From RGIG8748 sp045578205 (GTDB lineage: Bacteria; Bacillota; Clostridia; UMGS1810): a stretch of 15,579 nucleotides of DNA. Below, piece after piece: positions 7,481 through 14,251 of the stretch. The position numbers were made by a program, and so were the translations under genes. The notes under the pieces were generated by a model. The model saw nothing but the letters and a program-made list of their open reading frames with translations. It made no database searches and was not told the DNA's origin. The DNA is taken from assembly GCA_045578205.1 (NCBI GenBank), contig JAZNJU010000091.1:1-15579 (forward strand). Reading direction: 5' to 3'. Position 1 is the first letter of the stretch, and the number at the start of each line of letters is the position of its first letter.

Positions 7481-8266
7481 ATGAAAGTTATAGATATGCA
7501 CGCACATTTCTTCCCTGATGAATTAGCACAGCGTGCAGTTGAGAATCTGGGAAATTATTATCATCTCAAAATGCACTGCAACGGCACCTATGATGATATG
7601 ATGCAAAGGGCACAACAGTCGGGTGTAACTAAACTTGTAATACATTCCACAGCACTCAAACCTAATCAGGTTGAGGTAATAAATACCAACACTGCAGCCC
7701 ACACAAGAGACAATGTTGCAGGGTTCGGGACTTTGCACCAGGATTATGAGGGTGATTTTGAAAAAGAAATAAACCGCATAGTTGATCTTGGTTTAAAGGG
7801 TATCAAACTCCATCCCGACTTTCAGCATTTCGACATTGACGACAAACGGATGTATCCTGTGTACGAAATTCTCCGTCACGCAAAACTCCCTGTGCTCTTT
7901 CACACCGGCGATTTAAAGAGCAACTGTTCTGCACCGCACAGGCTCAAAAAAGTTCTTGATGATTTTCCGGGATTGGTTGCAATTGCGGCGCATCTGGGCG
8001 GACGTGATATGTGGGAGGAGGCTGAGGAGTGCCTCTACGGACGGGATGTATACCTCGACACATCAAGTTGTGATCGAGCAATAGGCTTTGACCGTATGCG
8101 CCAACTTATTTTGAAGCACGGTACGGACAGAGTTATGTTCGGTACGGATTATCCCATAGAAACTTTTGATTATTGCATAGAGAACTTTTTCAAACTCGGT
8201 TTGTCGGATGATATAAACGAGAAGATTCTCTATAATAATGCTAATAAACTGATATTTGGTGAATGA
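7481..8266 (+). CDS. Amidohydrolase_2-type TIM-barrel metal-dependent hydrolase
   Basis: This 261-residue protein matches the Amidohydrolase_2 (PF04909-type, COG2159-like) family. Probable metal and catalytic residues are His7 and His9 in DMHAHF, Lys109 and His111 in KLHPD, His141 in FHTGD, His171 in AHLGG and Asp223 in FGTDYP. The protein is short for the family but spans the whole barrel. An AAGGTGAT ribosome site and a 9-nt gap after uxaC indicate co-transcription. Relatives include decarboxylases and sugar-acid lactonases; because it sits with a uronate isomerase, a role on a uronate-derived lactone or ester is a reasonable guess but not shown by the sequence. A terminator follows 7 nt after the stop. 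Confidence 0.9.
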   Translation: MKVIDMHAHFFPDELAQRAVENLGNYYHLKMHCNGTYDDMMQRAQQSGVTKLVIHSTALKPNQVEVINTNTAAHTRDNVAGFGTLHQDYEGDFEKEINRIVDLGLKGIKLHPDFQHFDIDDKRMYPVYEILRHAKLPVLFHTGDLKSNCSAPHRLKKVLDDFPGLVAIAAHLGGRDMWEEAEECLYGRDVYLDTSSCDRAIGFDRMRQLILKHGTDRVMFGTDYPIETFDYCIENFFKLGLSDDINEKILYNNANKLIFGE

Positions 8267-8273
8267 TTTTTGA

Positions 8274-8302
8274 GGCTGTTGCACACACAACAGCCTTGTT
8301 TT
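8274..8302 (+). terminator. Intrinsic terminator of the LUD-uxaC-amidohydrolase operon
   Basis: A perfect 8-bp stem is present: GGCTGTTG at 8274-8281 pairs with CAACAGCC at 8288-8295, with a 6-nt CACACA loop. The T-rich tail TTGTTTT follows at 8296-8302. It ends only 2 nt before the ribosome site of hemW, so it sits in the hemW leader and may also limit read-through into that gene. Confidence 0.7.
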
Positions 8303-8304
8303 AC

Positions 8305-8309
8305 GGAGG
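8305..8309 (+). promoter_or_regulatory. Ribosome binding site that fixes the hemW start
   Basis: GGAGG lies 5 nt before ATG 8315. The longer open frame beginning at 8270 runs through the terminator hairpin and has no ribosome site, and homology-type sequence (LYIHIPFC) begins just after ATG 8315. Confidence 0.85.
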
Positions 8310-8314
8310 ATAGC

Positions 8315-9415
8315 ATGCACGGACTATACATTCACATACCTTTTTGCAAAAGTAAATGCAATTATTGTGACTTCGCATCTTTTCCGCAACATATGAATAT
8401 GCAGGATGACTATATAAATGCCCTCATAAAAGAATTGGAAATCCGCAAGGGCATAACGGCAGATACCGTCTACATAGGCGGAGGAACGCCGTCGGTTCTC
8501 TCTATTGAAAACACAGAGAAACTTCTTTGTGCAATCAGAAACACTTTTACTCTCACAAATGACTGTGAGTTTACCGTGGAAGTGAACCCTGCCACAGTGG
8601 ACATACAAAAAGGGAAGTTGTACCGCAAATGCGGTGTAAACCGCATAAGTATGGGCGCTCAGAGTTTTGTGGATTCTGAACTGAAAACGCTTGGCAGAAT
8701 ACACACAAAAGATGAGACGATTCACACATTTGAACTTTTGAGAAGTTGCGGGTTTGACAATATTAATCTTGACCTTATGTATGCCTTGCCAAATCAGAGT
8801 GCGGACAGCCTTAACTATTCAATAGACAATATCCTTGCACTAAATCCCGAGCATATTTCATGTTACGGGTTAAAATACGAAGAGGGAACTCCTTTTTATG
8901 AGAAACTCAAATCGGGAGTTTTGACCGAATGTGATGAGGATACTTTTGCCGATATGTATGACACGGTAAAAGAACGTCTGTTGCAAGACGGCTATGAGCA
9001 CTACGAAATCTCCAATTTCTGTAAAAAAGGAAGGGAAAGCAGACACAATCTGAAGTATTGGCAGGATAAGAATTATATCGGCTTTGGTCTTGCCTCATCT
9101 TCCAAAGAGGGAAGACGAAGATGCACCCATACCGATGATATAAAGAAGTATATGGCTGACTTCAGCCTTATCGAAGACTACACTATGACCGAAAAAGAGC
9201 ACATGTGTGAATTTGTCATTCTCGCCCTGAGAGTGATAAATTCCGGTGTTGACAAGGCAAAGTTTCGCAAGAAATTCGGAGTATCATTTGATGCAGTTTT
9301 CAAAGAACAGATACTAAAAACCGCACCATATACAATTAACACCGAAAACACTTTCAAACTCAAGAACGAAGCGGTGTTGGTGTCAAATTCAATTATGTGC
9401 GAATTCATGGAATAA
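8315..9415 (+). CDS. hemW: HemW, radical SAM heme chaperone
   Basis: This 366-residue radical SAM protein is HemW, formerly annotated as an oxygen-independent coproporphyrinogen III oxidase and now regarded as a heme-transfer chaperone. The iron-sulphur motif CX3CX2C is at Cys11, Cys15 and Cys18 in IPFCKSKCNYCDF. The absence of a fourth Cys (CXXCXC) argues for HemW rather than HemN. GGGTPS (55-60) is the SAM-binding loop, and HNLKYW with the Gly-rich stretch YIGFG marks the conserved HemW region. In that stretch the common GAHS/GAHG pattern reads LASSS here, so the usual His is absent. No promoter is visible between the preceding terminator and the start. hemW directly upstream of hrcA is a classic Bacillota arrangement. 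Confidence 0.93.
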   Translation: MHGLYIHIPFCKSKCNYCDFASFPQHMNMQDDYINALIKELEIRKGITADTVYIGGGTPSVLSIENTEKLLCAIRNTFTLTNDCEFTVEVNPATVDIQKGKLYRKCGVNRISMGAQSFVDSELKTLGRIHTKDETIHTFELLRSCGFDNINLDLMYALPNQSADSLNYSIDNILALNPEHISCYGLKYEEGTPFYEKLKSGVLTECDEDTFADMYDTVKERLLQDGYEHYEISNFCKKGRESRHNLKYWQDKNYIGFGLASSSKEGRRRCTHTDDIKKYMADFSLIEDYTMTEKEHMCEFVILALRVINSGVDKAKFRKKFGVSFDAVFKEQILKTAPYTINTENTFKLKNEAVLVSNSIMCEFME

Positions 9416-9446
9416 AGTGAACAATTTGTAAAATTCATAAAAAGTA

Positions 9447-9475
9447 TTGACAAAATGGTAGGATAGTGATATCCT
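9447..9475 (+). promoter_or_regulatory. Sigma-A promoter of the hrcA-grpE-dnaK-dnaJ operon
   Basis: A perfect TTGACA at 9447-9452 and TATCCT at 9470-9475 are 17 nt apart. Transcription should start near 9482, placing CIRCE at the very start of the transcript. This is the standard arrangement of HrcA-controlled promoters. Confidence 0.85.
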
Positions 9476-9481
9476 ACCATT
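9454..9481 (+). repeat. Perfect 12-bp inverted repeat covering the -10 of the heat-shock promoter
   Basis: AATGGTAGGATA at 9454-9465 and TATCCTACCATT at 9470-9481 are exact inverses around a 4-nt GTGA centre. The repeat fills most of the promoter spacer and the whole -10, and ends one base before CIRCE. There is no T-tract, so it is not a terminator for hemW. It is either a second operator or a cruciform/hairpin-prone promoter element; its role is unknown. Confidence 0.8.
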
Positions 9482-9482
9482 G

Positions 9483-9509
9483 TTAGCACTCGGACACTTT
9501 GAGTGCTAA
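9483..9509 (+). promoter_or_regulatory. CIRCE operator (HrcA binding site)
   Basis: TTAGCACTC at 9483-9491, a 9-nt spacer and GAGTGCTAA at 9501-9509 are an exact match to the CIRCE consensus. In Gram-positive bacteria HrcA binds this element and represses class I heat-shock genes. It lies 12 nt before the hrcA start and at the predicted transcription start, so binding should block initiation and give hrcA autoregulation. Confidence 0.97.
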
Positions 9510-9521
9510 AGAGGTGAAAAT

Positions 9522-10562
9522 ATGGAACTTAGCGAAAGAAAAGAAAAAATTCTTCGTGCCATAGTAGACGATTACATCACAACAGCCGAGCCGGTGGGTT
9601 CGGCATATATTCTGGAAAGTCACGACCTTGGTGTAAGTTCTGCTACCGTACGAAATGAGATGGCGGCTCTTGAAGAAGCAGGATATCTTGAAAAAACCCA
9701 CACTTCTTCGGGTAGGGTACCGTCGGTACTCGGATACAGGACCTATGTAAACGGCCTCATGAAAGAGTACAGCCTTACTCTTGGTGAGATAAAACACATC
9801 AAGAATGCACTCAAGCGCCAATATATGGAGTTTGACAAAGTTCTTTCCGACATTTCGGAAATGATGAGTTTTCTTACGAATTACACGGCGGTTTTTACAA
9901 CACCAATGTCTCCCAAGCACAATATATGCCAGATTAAACTTATACCTGTGGACAATCAGAGTTTCGTAATGCTTGTTATTTTAAAGGACGGCACTGTTAA
10001 GAACCGAACTATGCGTGTCAAGAAAGCATACGACATCAAGGTTCTTGAAAAACTTTCCAACTATCTCAACACAAAGTTCGCAGGCATAAACTTAAATGCC
10101 CTCACAGGCGACATACTGGAAGAAGAAAAAAATCTGGTGCCCGTTGAGAGTGGAGTGCTAAACCTCATATTCGATTTTATCGAGGAACTTGTAAAGGAAA
10201 CGGAAGATTGCGATATTGTCTATTCAGGAACTACCAACATTTTCAACCATCCTGAATTTAACGATATAAACAAAACAAAAGATTTTTTAAATCTGATGAA
10301 AGCCGAAAATGCCGGCGAGATTAAAGAAATCATGAAAAAGGCAGGCAAGGATAAGGAAGTTGCCGTTATTATGGGCGACGATGATGAACTTCTTAAAGAG
10401 AAGGGACTCAGCATGGTTGTTTCGGACTATTCAATCGGAAACGACATGAAGGGAAAGATGGCAATTATCGGTCCTACACGAATGGATTATGCAAAGGTAA
10501 TATCTACTCTGAACTATATGTCCACATATCTTAAAGGTCTTGCAGATGCCGAAACAGAGTAA
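9522..10562 (+). CDS. hrcA: Heat-inducible transcriptional repressor HrcA
   Basis: This 346-residue protein is HrcA, which represses class I heat-shock genes by binding CIRCE and is kept active by GroEL in studied species. The winged-helix DNA-binding domain covers about residues 1-70, with the hallmark stretch SSATVRNEMAALEEAGYLEK at 39-58 followed by HTSSGRVPS. The remaining two-thirds form the family's GAF-like and inserted dimerisation domain. Its length is typical for the family. The ribosome site GAGGTGAA lies just after the CIRCE right arm. It is the first gene of the operon and should be autoregulated by the perfect CIRCE at 9483-9509. grpE follows after 12 nt. Confidence 0.97.
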   Translation: MELSERKEKILRAIVDDYITTAEPVGSAYILESHDLGVSSATVRNEMAALEEAGYLEKTHTSSGRVPSVLGYRTYVNGLMKEYSLTLGEIKHIKNALKRQYMEFDKVLSDISEMMSFLTNYTAVFTTPMSPKHNICQIKLIPVDNQSFVMLVILKDGTVKNRTMRVKKAYDIKVLEKLSNYLNTKFAGINLNALTGDILEEEKNLVPVESGVLNLIFDFIEELVKETEDCDIVYSGTTNIFNHPEFNDINKTKDFLNLMKAENAGEIKEIMKKAGKDKEVAVIMGDDDELLKEKGLSMVVSDYSIGNDMKGKMAIIGPTRMDYAKVISTLNYMSTYLKGLADAETE

Positions 10563-10574
10563 GGAGATGACAAA

Positions 10575-11084
10575 ATGGCAAAGAAAAAAGATGTTGAAGA
10601 AGTCATAGAAAACGAGGCAGTTGCCGAGGAAATAAATTACGAAGAACTTCTCTTAAAAAAAGACGAAGAAATAAACTCTCAAAATGACCGATATCAGAGA
10701 CTTCTTGCAGAGTACGACAACTTCAAAAAACGTACCCAAAAAGAAAAAGAGGCTATCTATACAGACAGTGTAAAGGATACTGTGGCAGAACTTCTGCCCG
10801 TTGTAGACAATCTCTTAAGAGCACTGGATGCGTTTAAAGATAGGCAGTCCGACGAATGCAAAGGTGTGGCAATGGTCTTGAAACAGACCGAGGACATATT
10901 TGCCAAACTGGGCGTTTCGGAGATAAAGGCAGTCGGGGAACAGTTTAACCCCGAATACCACAATGCGGTAATGCATGTGGACGATGAAACTGTAGATGAC
11001 AACACCGTTGTTGAAGAATTCCAGAAAGGTTATATGTACAAAGACAAGGTAATTCGTTATTCAATGGTAAAGGTTGCTAACTAA
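10575..11084 (+). CDS. grpE: GrpE, nucleotide exchange factor for DnaK
   Basis: This 169-residue protein is GrpE, the cytoplasmic dimeric factor that releases ADP from DnaK. An acidic, disordered-looking start (about residues 1-30) is followed by a long alpha-helical coiled coil that includes LAEYDNFKKRTQKEK (44-58) and LLPVVDNLLRAL (74-85). The C-terminal beta-wing carries the family pattern EQFNPEYHNAVMHV and ends in GYMYKDKVIRYSMVKV. The AAGGAG ribosome site overlaps the hrcA stop codon region (gap 12 nt), which suggests translational coupling. dnaK follows after 26 nt. The length falls in the normal range for Bacillota GrpE, with a short N-terminal extension. Confidence 0.97.
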   Translation: MAKKKDVEEVIENEAVAEEINYEELLLKKDEEINSQNDRYQRLLAEYDNFKKRTQKEKEAIYTDSVKDTVAELLPVVDNLLRALDAFKDRQSDECKGVAMVLKQTEDIFAKLGVSEIKAVGEQFNPEYHNAVMHVDDETVDDNTVVEEFQKGYMYKDKVIRYSMVKVAN

Positions 11085-11110
11085 TATTACAAATTTGGAG
11101 GTAAAACATT

Positions 11111-12949
11111 ATGGCAAAGATTATAGGAATTGATTTAGGTACTACAAATTCATGTGTAGCGGTTATGGAAGGCGGAGAGCCTGTTGTTATAGCAAATGCA
11201 GAAGGCGCAAGAACTACTCCCTCCGTTGTTGCATTCACAAAGGATGGTGAAAGACTTGTAGGTCAGGTTGCAAAGCGTCAGGCTATAACCAACCCCGAAA
11301 AAACAATCATATCCATCAAAAGAGATATGGGTACAGACCGCAAGGTAGATATTGATGGCAAGAAACCCACTCCTCAGGAAATTTCTGCAATGATTCTTCA
11401 GAAGTTAAAGGCAGATGCAGAAAGTTATCTTGGCGAAACAGTTACACAGGCTGTCATTACAGTACCTGCATATTTCAGCGATTCACAGCGTCAGGCGACA
11501 AAAGATGCAGGAAAGGTAGCAGGTCTTGAAGTACTTCGTATCATAAACGAACCTACAGCCGCTGCTCTTGCTTACGGCATGGATAAAGACAACGAACAGA
11601 AGATTATGGTCTATGACCTTGGCGGCGGTACATTCGACGTATCCATACTTGAAATAGGCGACGGCGTGTTCGAAGTTCTTGCTACAAGCGGTAACAACCG
11701 TCTTGGCGGCGATGACTTTGACGAAAGAATTATTAAGTATCTTGTTGAAGAATTCAAGAAAGAAACAGGCGTTGATTTAAGCGCAGACAAGATGGCAATG
11801 CAAAGACTTAAGGAAGCAGCAGAAAAGGCAAAGATTGAACTTTCCGGTGTTACCACATCCAACATCAATCTTCCCTTTATCACTGCAGATGCTACAGGCC
11901 CCAAACACCTCGATATTACACTCACAAGGAGCAAATTCGATGAACTTACTGCAGACCTTGTAGAGGCTACAATTACACCCGTTAAGAACTCTCTTGCCGA
12001 TGCAGGTCTTACTCCTTCAGATATTCACAAGGTTCTTCTGGTGGGAGGCTCCACAAGAATTCCTGCAGTTCAGGAAGCCGTTAAGAAACTTATCGGTGCA
12101 GAACCCCACAAGGGCATCAACCCCGACGAATGTGTTGCAATGGGTGCTGCTATCCAGGGCGGTGTTCTTGCAGGCGATGTGAAGGACCTTCTCCTTCTCG
12201 ACGTAACACCTCTTTCCCTCGGTATCGAAACCATGGGCGGTGTTTGCACAAAACTCATTGAGAGAAACACCACAATTCCCACAAAGAAGAGCCAGGTGTT
12301 CTCCACCGCTGCAGACAACCAGACAAGTGTTGAAATCAATGTACTCCAGGGCGAAAGAGAAATGGCTGCTTACAACAAGAGTCTTGGAAGATTCTCTCTC
12401 ACAGGTATTGCTCCTGCACCCCGTGGTGTTCCCCAGATAGAAGTTAGTTTCGATATAGATGCAAACGGTATTGTTCATGTTTCTGCAAAGGATATGTCAA
12501 CAGGAAACGAACAGGATATCACAATCACTGCAAGTTCCAACCTTTCCGACGAAGATATCGAAAAGGCTGTTAAAGAAGCAGAAAAGTTTGCGGAAGAAGA
12601 TAAAAAGCGCAAAGAAGAAGTTGAAACCAGAAACAATGCCGACTCACTTGTTTACCAGTGCGAAAAGGCAATGACAGACCTTGGTGACAAACTTGATGCA
12701 AACGATAAGGGCGAAATCGAAGCCAAGATTGCAGACCTCAAAAAAGCACTTGAGGGTACAAACACCGAGGAAATAAAGGCAAAGACCGATGAACTTCAGA
12801 AGAAGTTCTACGAAGTTTCCACCAAGATGTATCAGGCTGCAAATCCCCAGGGAGCAGGCCCCGATATGAACGGAGGACCCGATATGGGCGCAAATCAGGG
12901 CGGAACATATGACGGTGACTACACAGTGGTAGACGATGACAACAAATAA
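11111..12949 (+). CDS. dnaK: DnaK, Hsp70 molecular chaperone
   Basis: This 612-residue protein is the ATP-dependent chaperone Hsp70. The nucleotide-binding domain has IGIDLGTTNS at the N-terminus, VYDLGGGTFDVS at 167-178 and the adenosine motif LLVGGSTRIP. The linker DLLLLDVTPLSLG (from about residue 359) joins it to the substrate-binding domain, and an alpha-helical lid precedes a Gly/Asp-rich tail ending DYTVVDDDNK. The N-terminal quadrant passes directly from IKRDMGTD to KVDIDGKK without the ~23-residue insertion of Gram-negative DnaK, which supports a Gram-positive origin. GGAGG serves the ATG. It works with GrpE (upstream) and DnaJ (downstream, 68 nt). Expression should follow HrcA/CIRCE control. 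Confidence 0.98.
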   Translation: MAKIIGIDLGTTNSCVAVMEGGEPVVIANAEGARTTPSVVAFTKDGERLVGQVAKRQAITNPEKTIISIKRDMGTDRKVDIDGKKPTPQEISAMILQKLKADAESYLGETVTQAVITVPAYFSDSQRQATKDAGKVAGLEVLRIINEPTAAALAYGMDKDNEQKIMVYDLGGGTFDVSILEIGDGVFEVLATSGNNRLGGDDFDERIIKYLVEEFKKETGVDLSADKMAMQRLKEAAEKAKIELSGVTTSNINLPFITADATGPKHLDITLTRSKFDELTADLVEATITPVKNSLADAGLTPSDIHKVLLVGGSTRIPAVQEAVKKLIGAEPHKGINPDECVAMGAAIQGGVLAGDVKDLLLLDVTPLSLGIETMGGVCTKLIERNTTIPTKKSQVFSTAADNQTSVEINVLQGEREMAAYNKSLGRFSLTGIAPAPRGVPQIEVSFDIDANGIVHVSAKDMSTGNEQDITITASSNLSDEDIEKAVKEAEKFAEEDKKRKEEVETRNNADSLVYQCEKAMTDLGDKLDANDKGEIEAKIADLKKALEGTNTEEIKAKTDELQKKFYEVSTKMYQAANPQGAGPDMNGGPDMGANQGGTYDGDYTVVDDDNK

Positions 12950-12966
12950 TTAAAACACCATAGAAT

Positions 12967-12994
12967 GGATGCGTGGCTTTTCCGTCACGCATTC
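12967..12994 (+). repeat. Hairpin between dnaK and dnaJ
   Basis: An 11-bp stem with two G-U pairs is present: arms at 12967-12977 and 12984-12994 with a TTTTCC loop; the core ATGCGTG pairs with CACGCAT. Only TTCAAG follows, so it is not a strong terminator. It may act as an attenuator, an RNA processing site or an mRNA-stabilising structure that sets the ratio of dnaK to dnaJ messages. Confidence 0.65.
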
Positions 12995-13017
12995 TTCAAG
13001 TGTAAGGATGTGTAATT

Positions 13018-14187
13018 ATGGCAGATAAAAGAGATTATTACGAAGTCCTTGGTGTCCAAAAGGGCGCAAGCGACGACGAAATAAAAAAAGCATACAGACA
13101 GGTTGCAAAAAAGTACCATCCCGATTTGCATCCCGGTGACAAAGAGGCAGAGGCAAAATTCAAGGAAGCCGGTGAGGCGTATGAAGTACTTAGCGATGCT
13201 GAAAAGAAAGCGCGCTACGACCAGTACGGTCACGCAGGTGTAGACCCCAATTTCGGCGCAGGAGGATTTGGCGGCGGTTTTGGCGGAATGGATTTCGGTG
13301 ACCTTGGTGATATATTCGGTTCTTTCTTTGGAGGCGGATTTGGCGGCGGAGGTCAGCGCAGACGTCAGAACGGTCCCCGAAAGGGAAGCGACATTATGGA
13401 AACTGTGCTTGTTTCCTTTGAAGAGGCATCTTTCGGTGTCAAGAAAACACTCAAGATATACAAAGTGGAAGAGTGCGATGAATGCAGCGGAAAAGGATGC
13501 AAGAGCGAGGCGGACAGAATAACCTGTCCCACCTGTAAAGGTTCGGGAGAAATAAAAAGCGTTACCAACTCTCTCTTTGGTCAGATGGTGAATGTAACTA
13601 CCTGTAACCACTGCAACGGCTCAGGACAGATAATTAAAAATCCCTGCAGCAAATGCAAGGGCAAAGGTATGATAAAGAGGGCAAGAAATGTGGATGTGGA
13701 TATTCCTGCAGGTATAGACGCAGGAGAAACAGTCCGCTACCGCGGTCTTGGTAACGCAGGATACAAAGGCGGACCTGCCGGTGACCTTCTTGTGACTATA
13801 CAGATAAAACGCCACGATGTGTTCACCCGCAGAGGAAATGATGTATTCTGCACGATACCTGTAACCTTTGTTCAGGCGACACTCGGTGCTGATGTGGAAA
13901 TCCCCGTTCTGGATGAAGAAAAGAAATACACACTGGGCAAAATGACCCACACCATTCCCGAGGGAACACAACCCGGAACAGAATTCAGGCTTCGCGGAAA
14001 AGGTATTCCTGCAGTGCGCAGCGGCATAAGGGGAGATATGATTGTGACCGTTAGTGTGGAAGTGCCCAAGAATCTTTCCAAAGAGCAAAAGGAAAGTCTT
14101 GAAAATTTTGCAAAACTTTCAAATGAGAATAATTACAAACAGCACAAAAACTTTTTTGAAAAGATGAAAGATACTCTTGGTCTCTAA
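13018..14187 (+). CDS. dnaJ: DnaJ, Hsp40 co-chaperone (type I)
   Basis: This 389-residue protein is a full-length type I DnaJ, which delivers substrates to DnaK and stimulates its ATPase. The J-domain (about 1-70) contains the catalytic HPD at 34-36. A Gly/Phe-rich region follows at about 79-112. Four CXXCXGXG zinc repeats start at Cys153 (CDECSGKG), Cys170 (CPTCKGSG), Cys196 (CNHCNGSG) and Cys210 (CSKCKGKG). The C-terminal substrate-binding domains are complete. AAGGATG serves the ATG, a weaker ribosome site than those of grpE and dnaK. It is the last gene of the heat-shock operon and lies behind the dnaK-dnaJ hairpin, consistent with lower expression than dnaK (inference). Confidence 0.98.
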   Translation: MADKRDYYEVLGVQKGASDDEIKKAYRQVAKKYHPDLHPGDKEAEAKFKEAGEAYEVLSDAEKKARYDQYGHAGVDPNFGAGGFGGGFGGMDFGDLGDIFGSFFGGGFGGGGQRRRQNGPRKGSDIMETVLVSFEEASFGVKKTLKIYKVEECDECSGKGCKSEADRITCPTCKGSGEIKSVTNSLFGQMVNVTTCNHCNGSGQIIKNPCSKCKGKGMIKRARNVDVDIPAGIDAGETVRYRGLGNAGYKGGPAGDLLVTIQIKRHDVFTRRGNDVFCTIPVTFVQATLGADVEIPVLDEEKKYTLGKMTHTIPEGTQPGTEFRLRGKGIPAVRSGIRGDMIVTVSVEVPKNLSKEQKESLENFAKLSNENNYKQHKNFFEKMKDTLGL

Positions 14188-14192
14188 TTGTA

Positions 14193-14221
14193 TTTACAAA
14201 TACCTTTTGTTGTGATAGAAT
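14193..14221 (+). promoter_or_regulatory. Sigma-A promoter of the PfkB-family kinase gene
   Basis: TTTACA at 14193-14198 and TAGAAT at 14216-14221 are 17 nt apart, 30 nt before the start codon at 14252. The -35 lies in the centre of a small palindrome (GTATT at 14190-14194, AATAC at 14199-14203) followed by CTTTTG, which could be a weak end-of-operon hairpin for dnaJ or an operator. Confidence 0.68.
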
Positions 14222-14251
14222 AAACTTAACTTATTTCTGGAGGGAATACAA

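Noticed and set aside
8201..8236. Possible hemW promoter inside the amidohydrolase gene (TATAAT at 8231-8236)
   Set aside because: The only TTG-type hexamer (TTGTCG, 8201-8206) is 24 nt away, and no acceptable -35 exists at 16-18 nt.
10153..10161. GAGTGCTAA, an exact CIRCE half-site, inside hrcA
   Set aside because: The expected left arm TTAGCACTC is absent at the correct spacing upstream, and a single 9-mer match is not surprising in 15 kb.
12017..12478. Minus-strand open frame within dnaK
   Set aside because: It is an antisense shadow of a highly conserved gene, rich in Cys, Ser and Asn, as is typical of spurious frames.
14190..14203. Small palindrome GTATT/AATAC as the dnaJ terminator
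   Set aside because: A 5-bp AT-rich stem is too weak to call, and it overlaps the -35 of a good promoter; it is mentioned only in the promoter entry.
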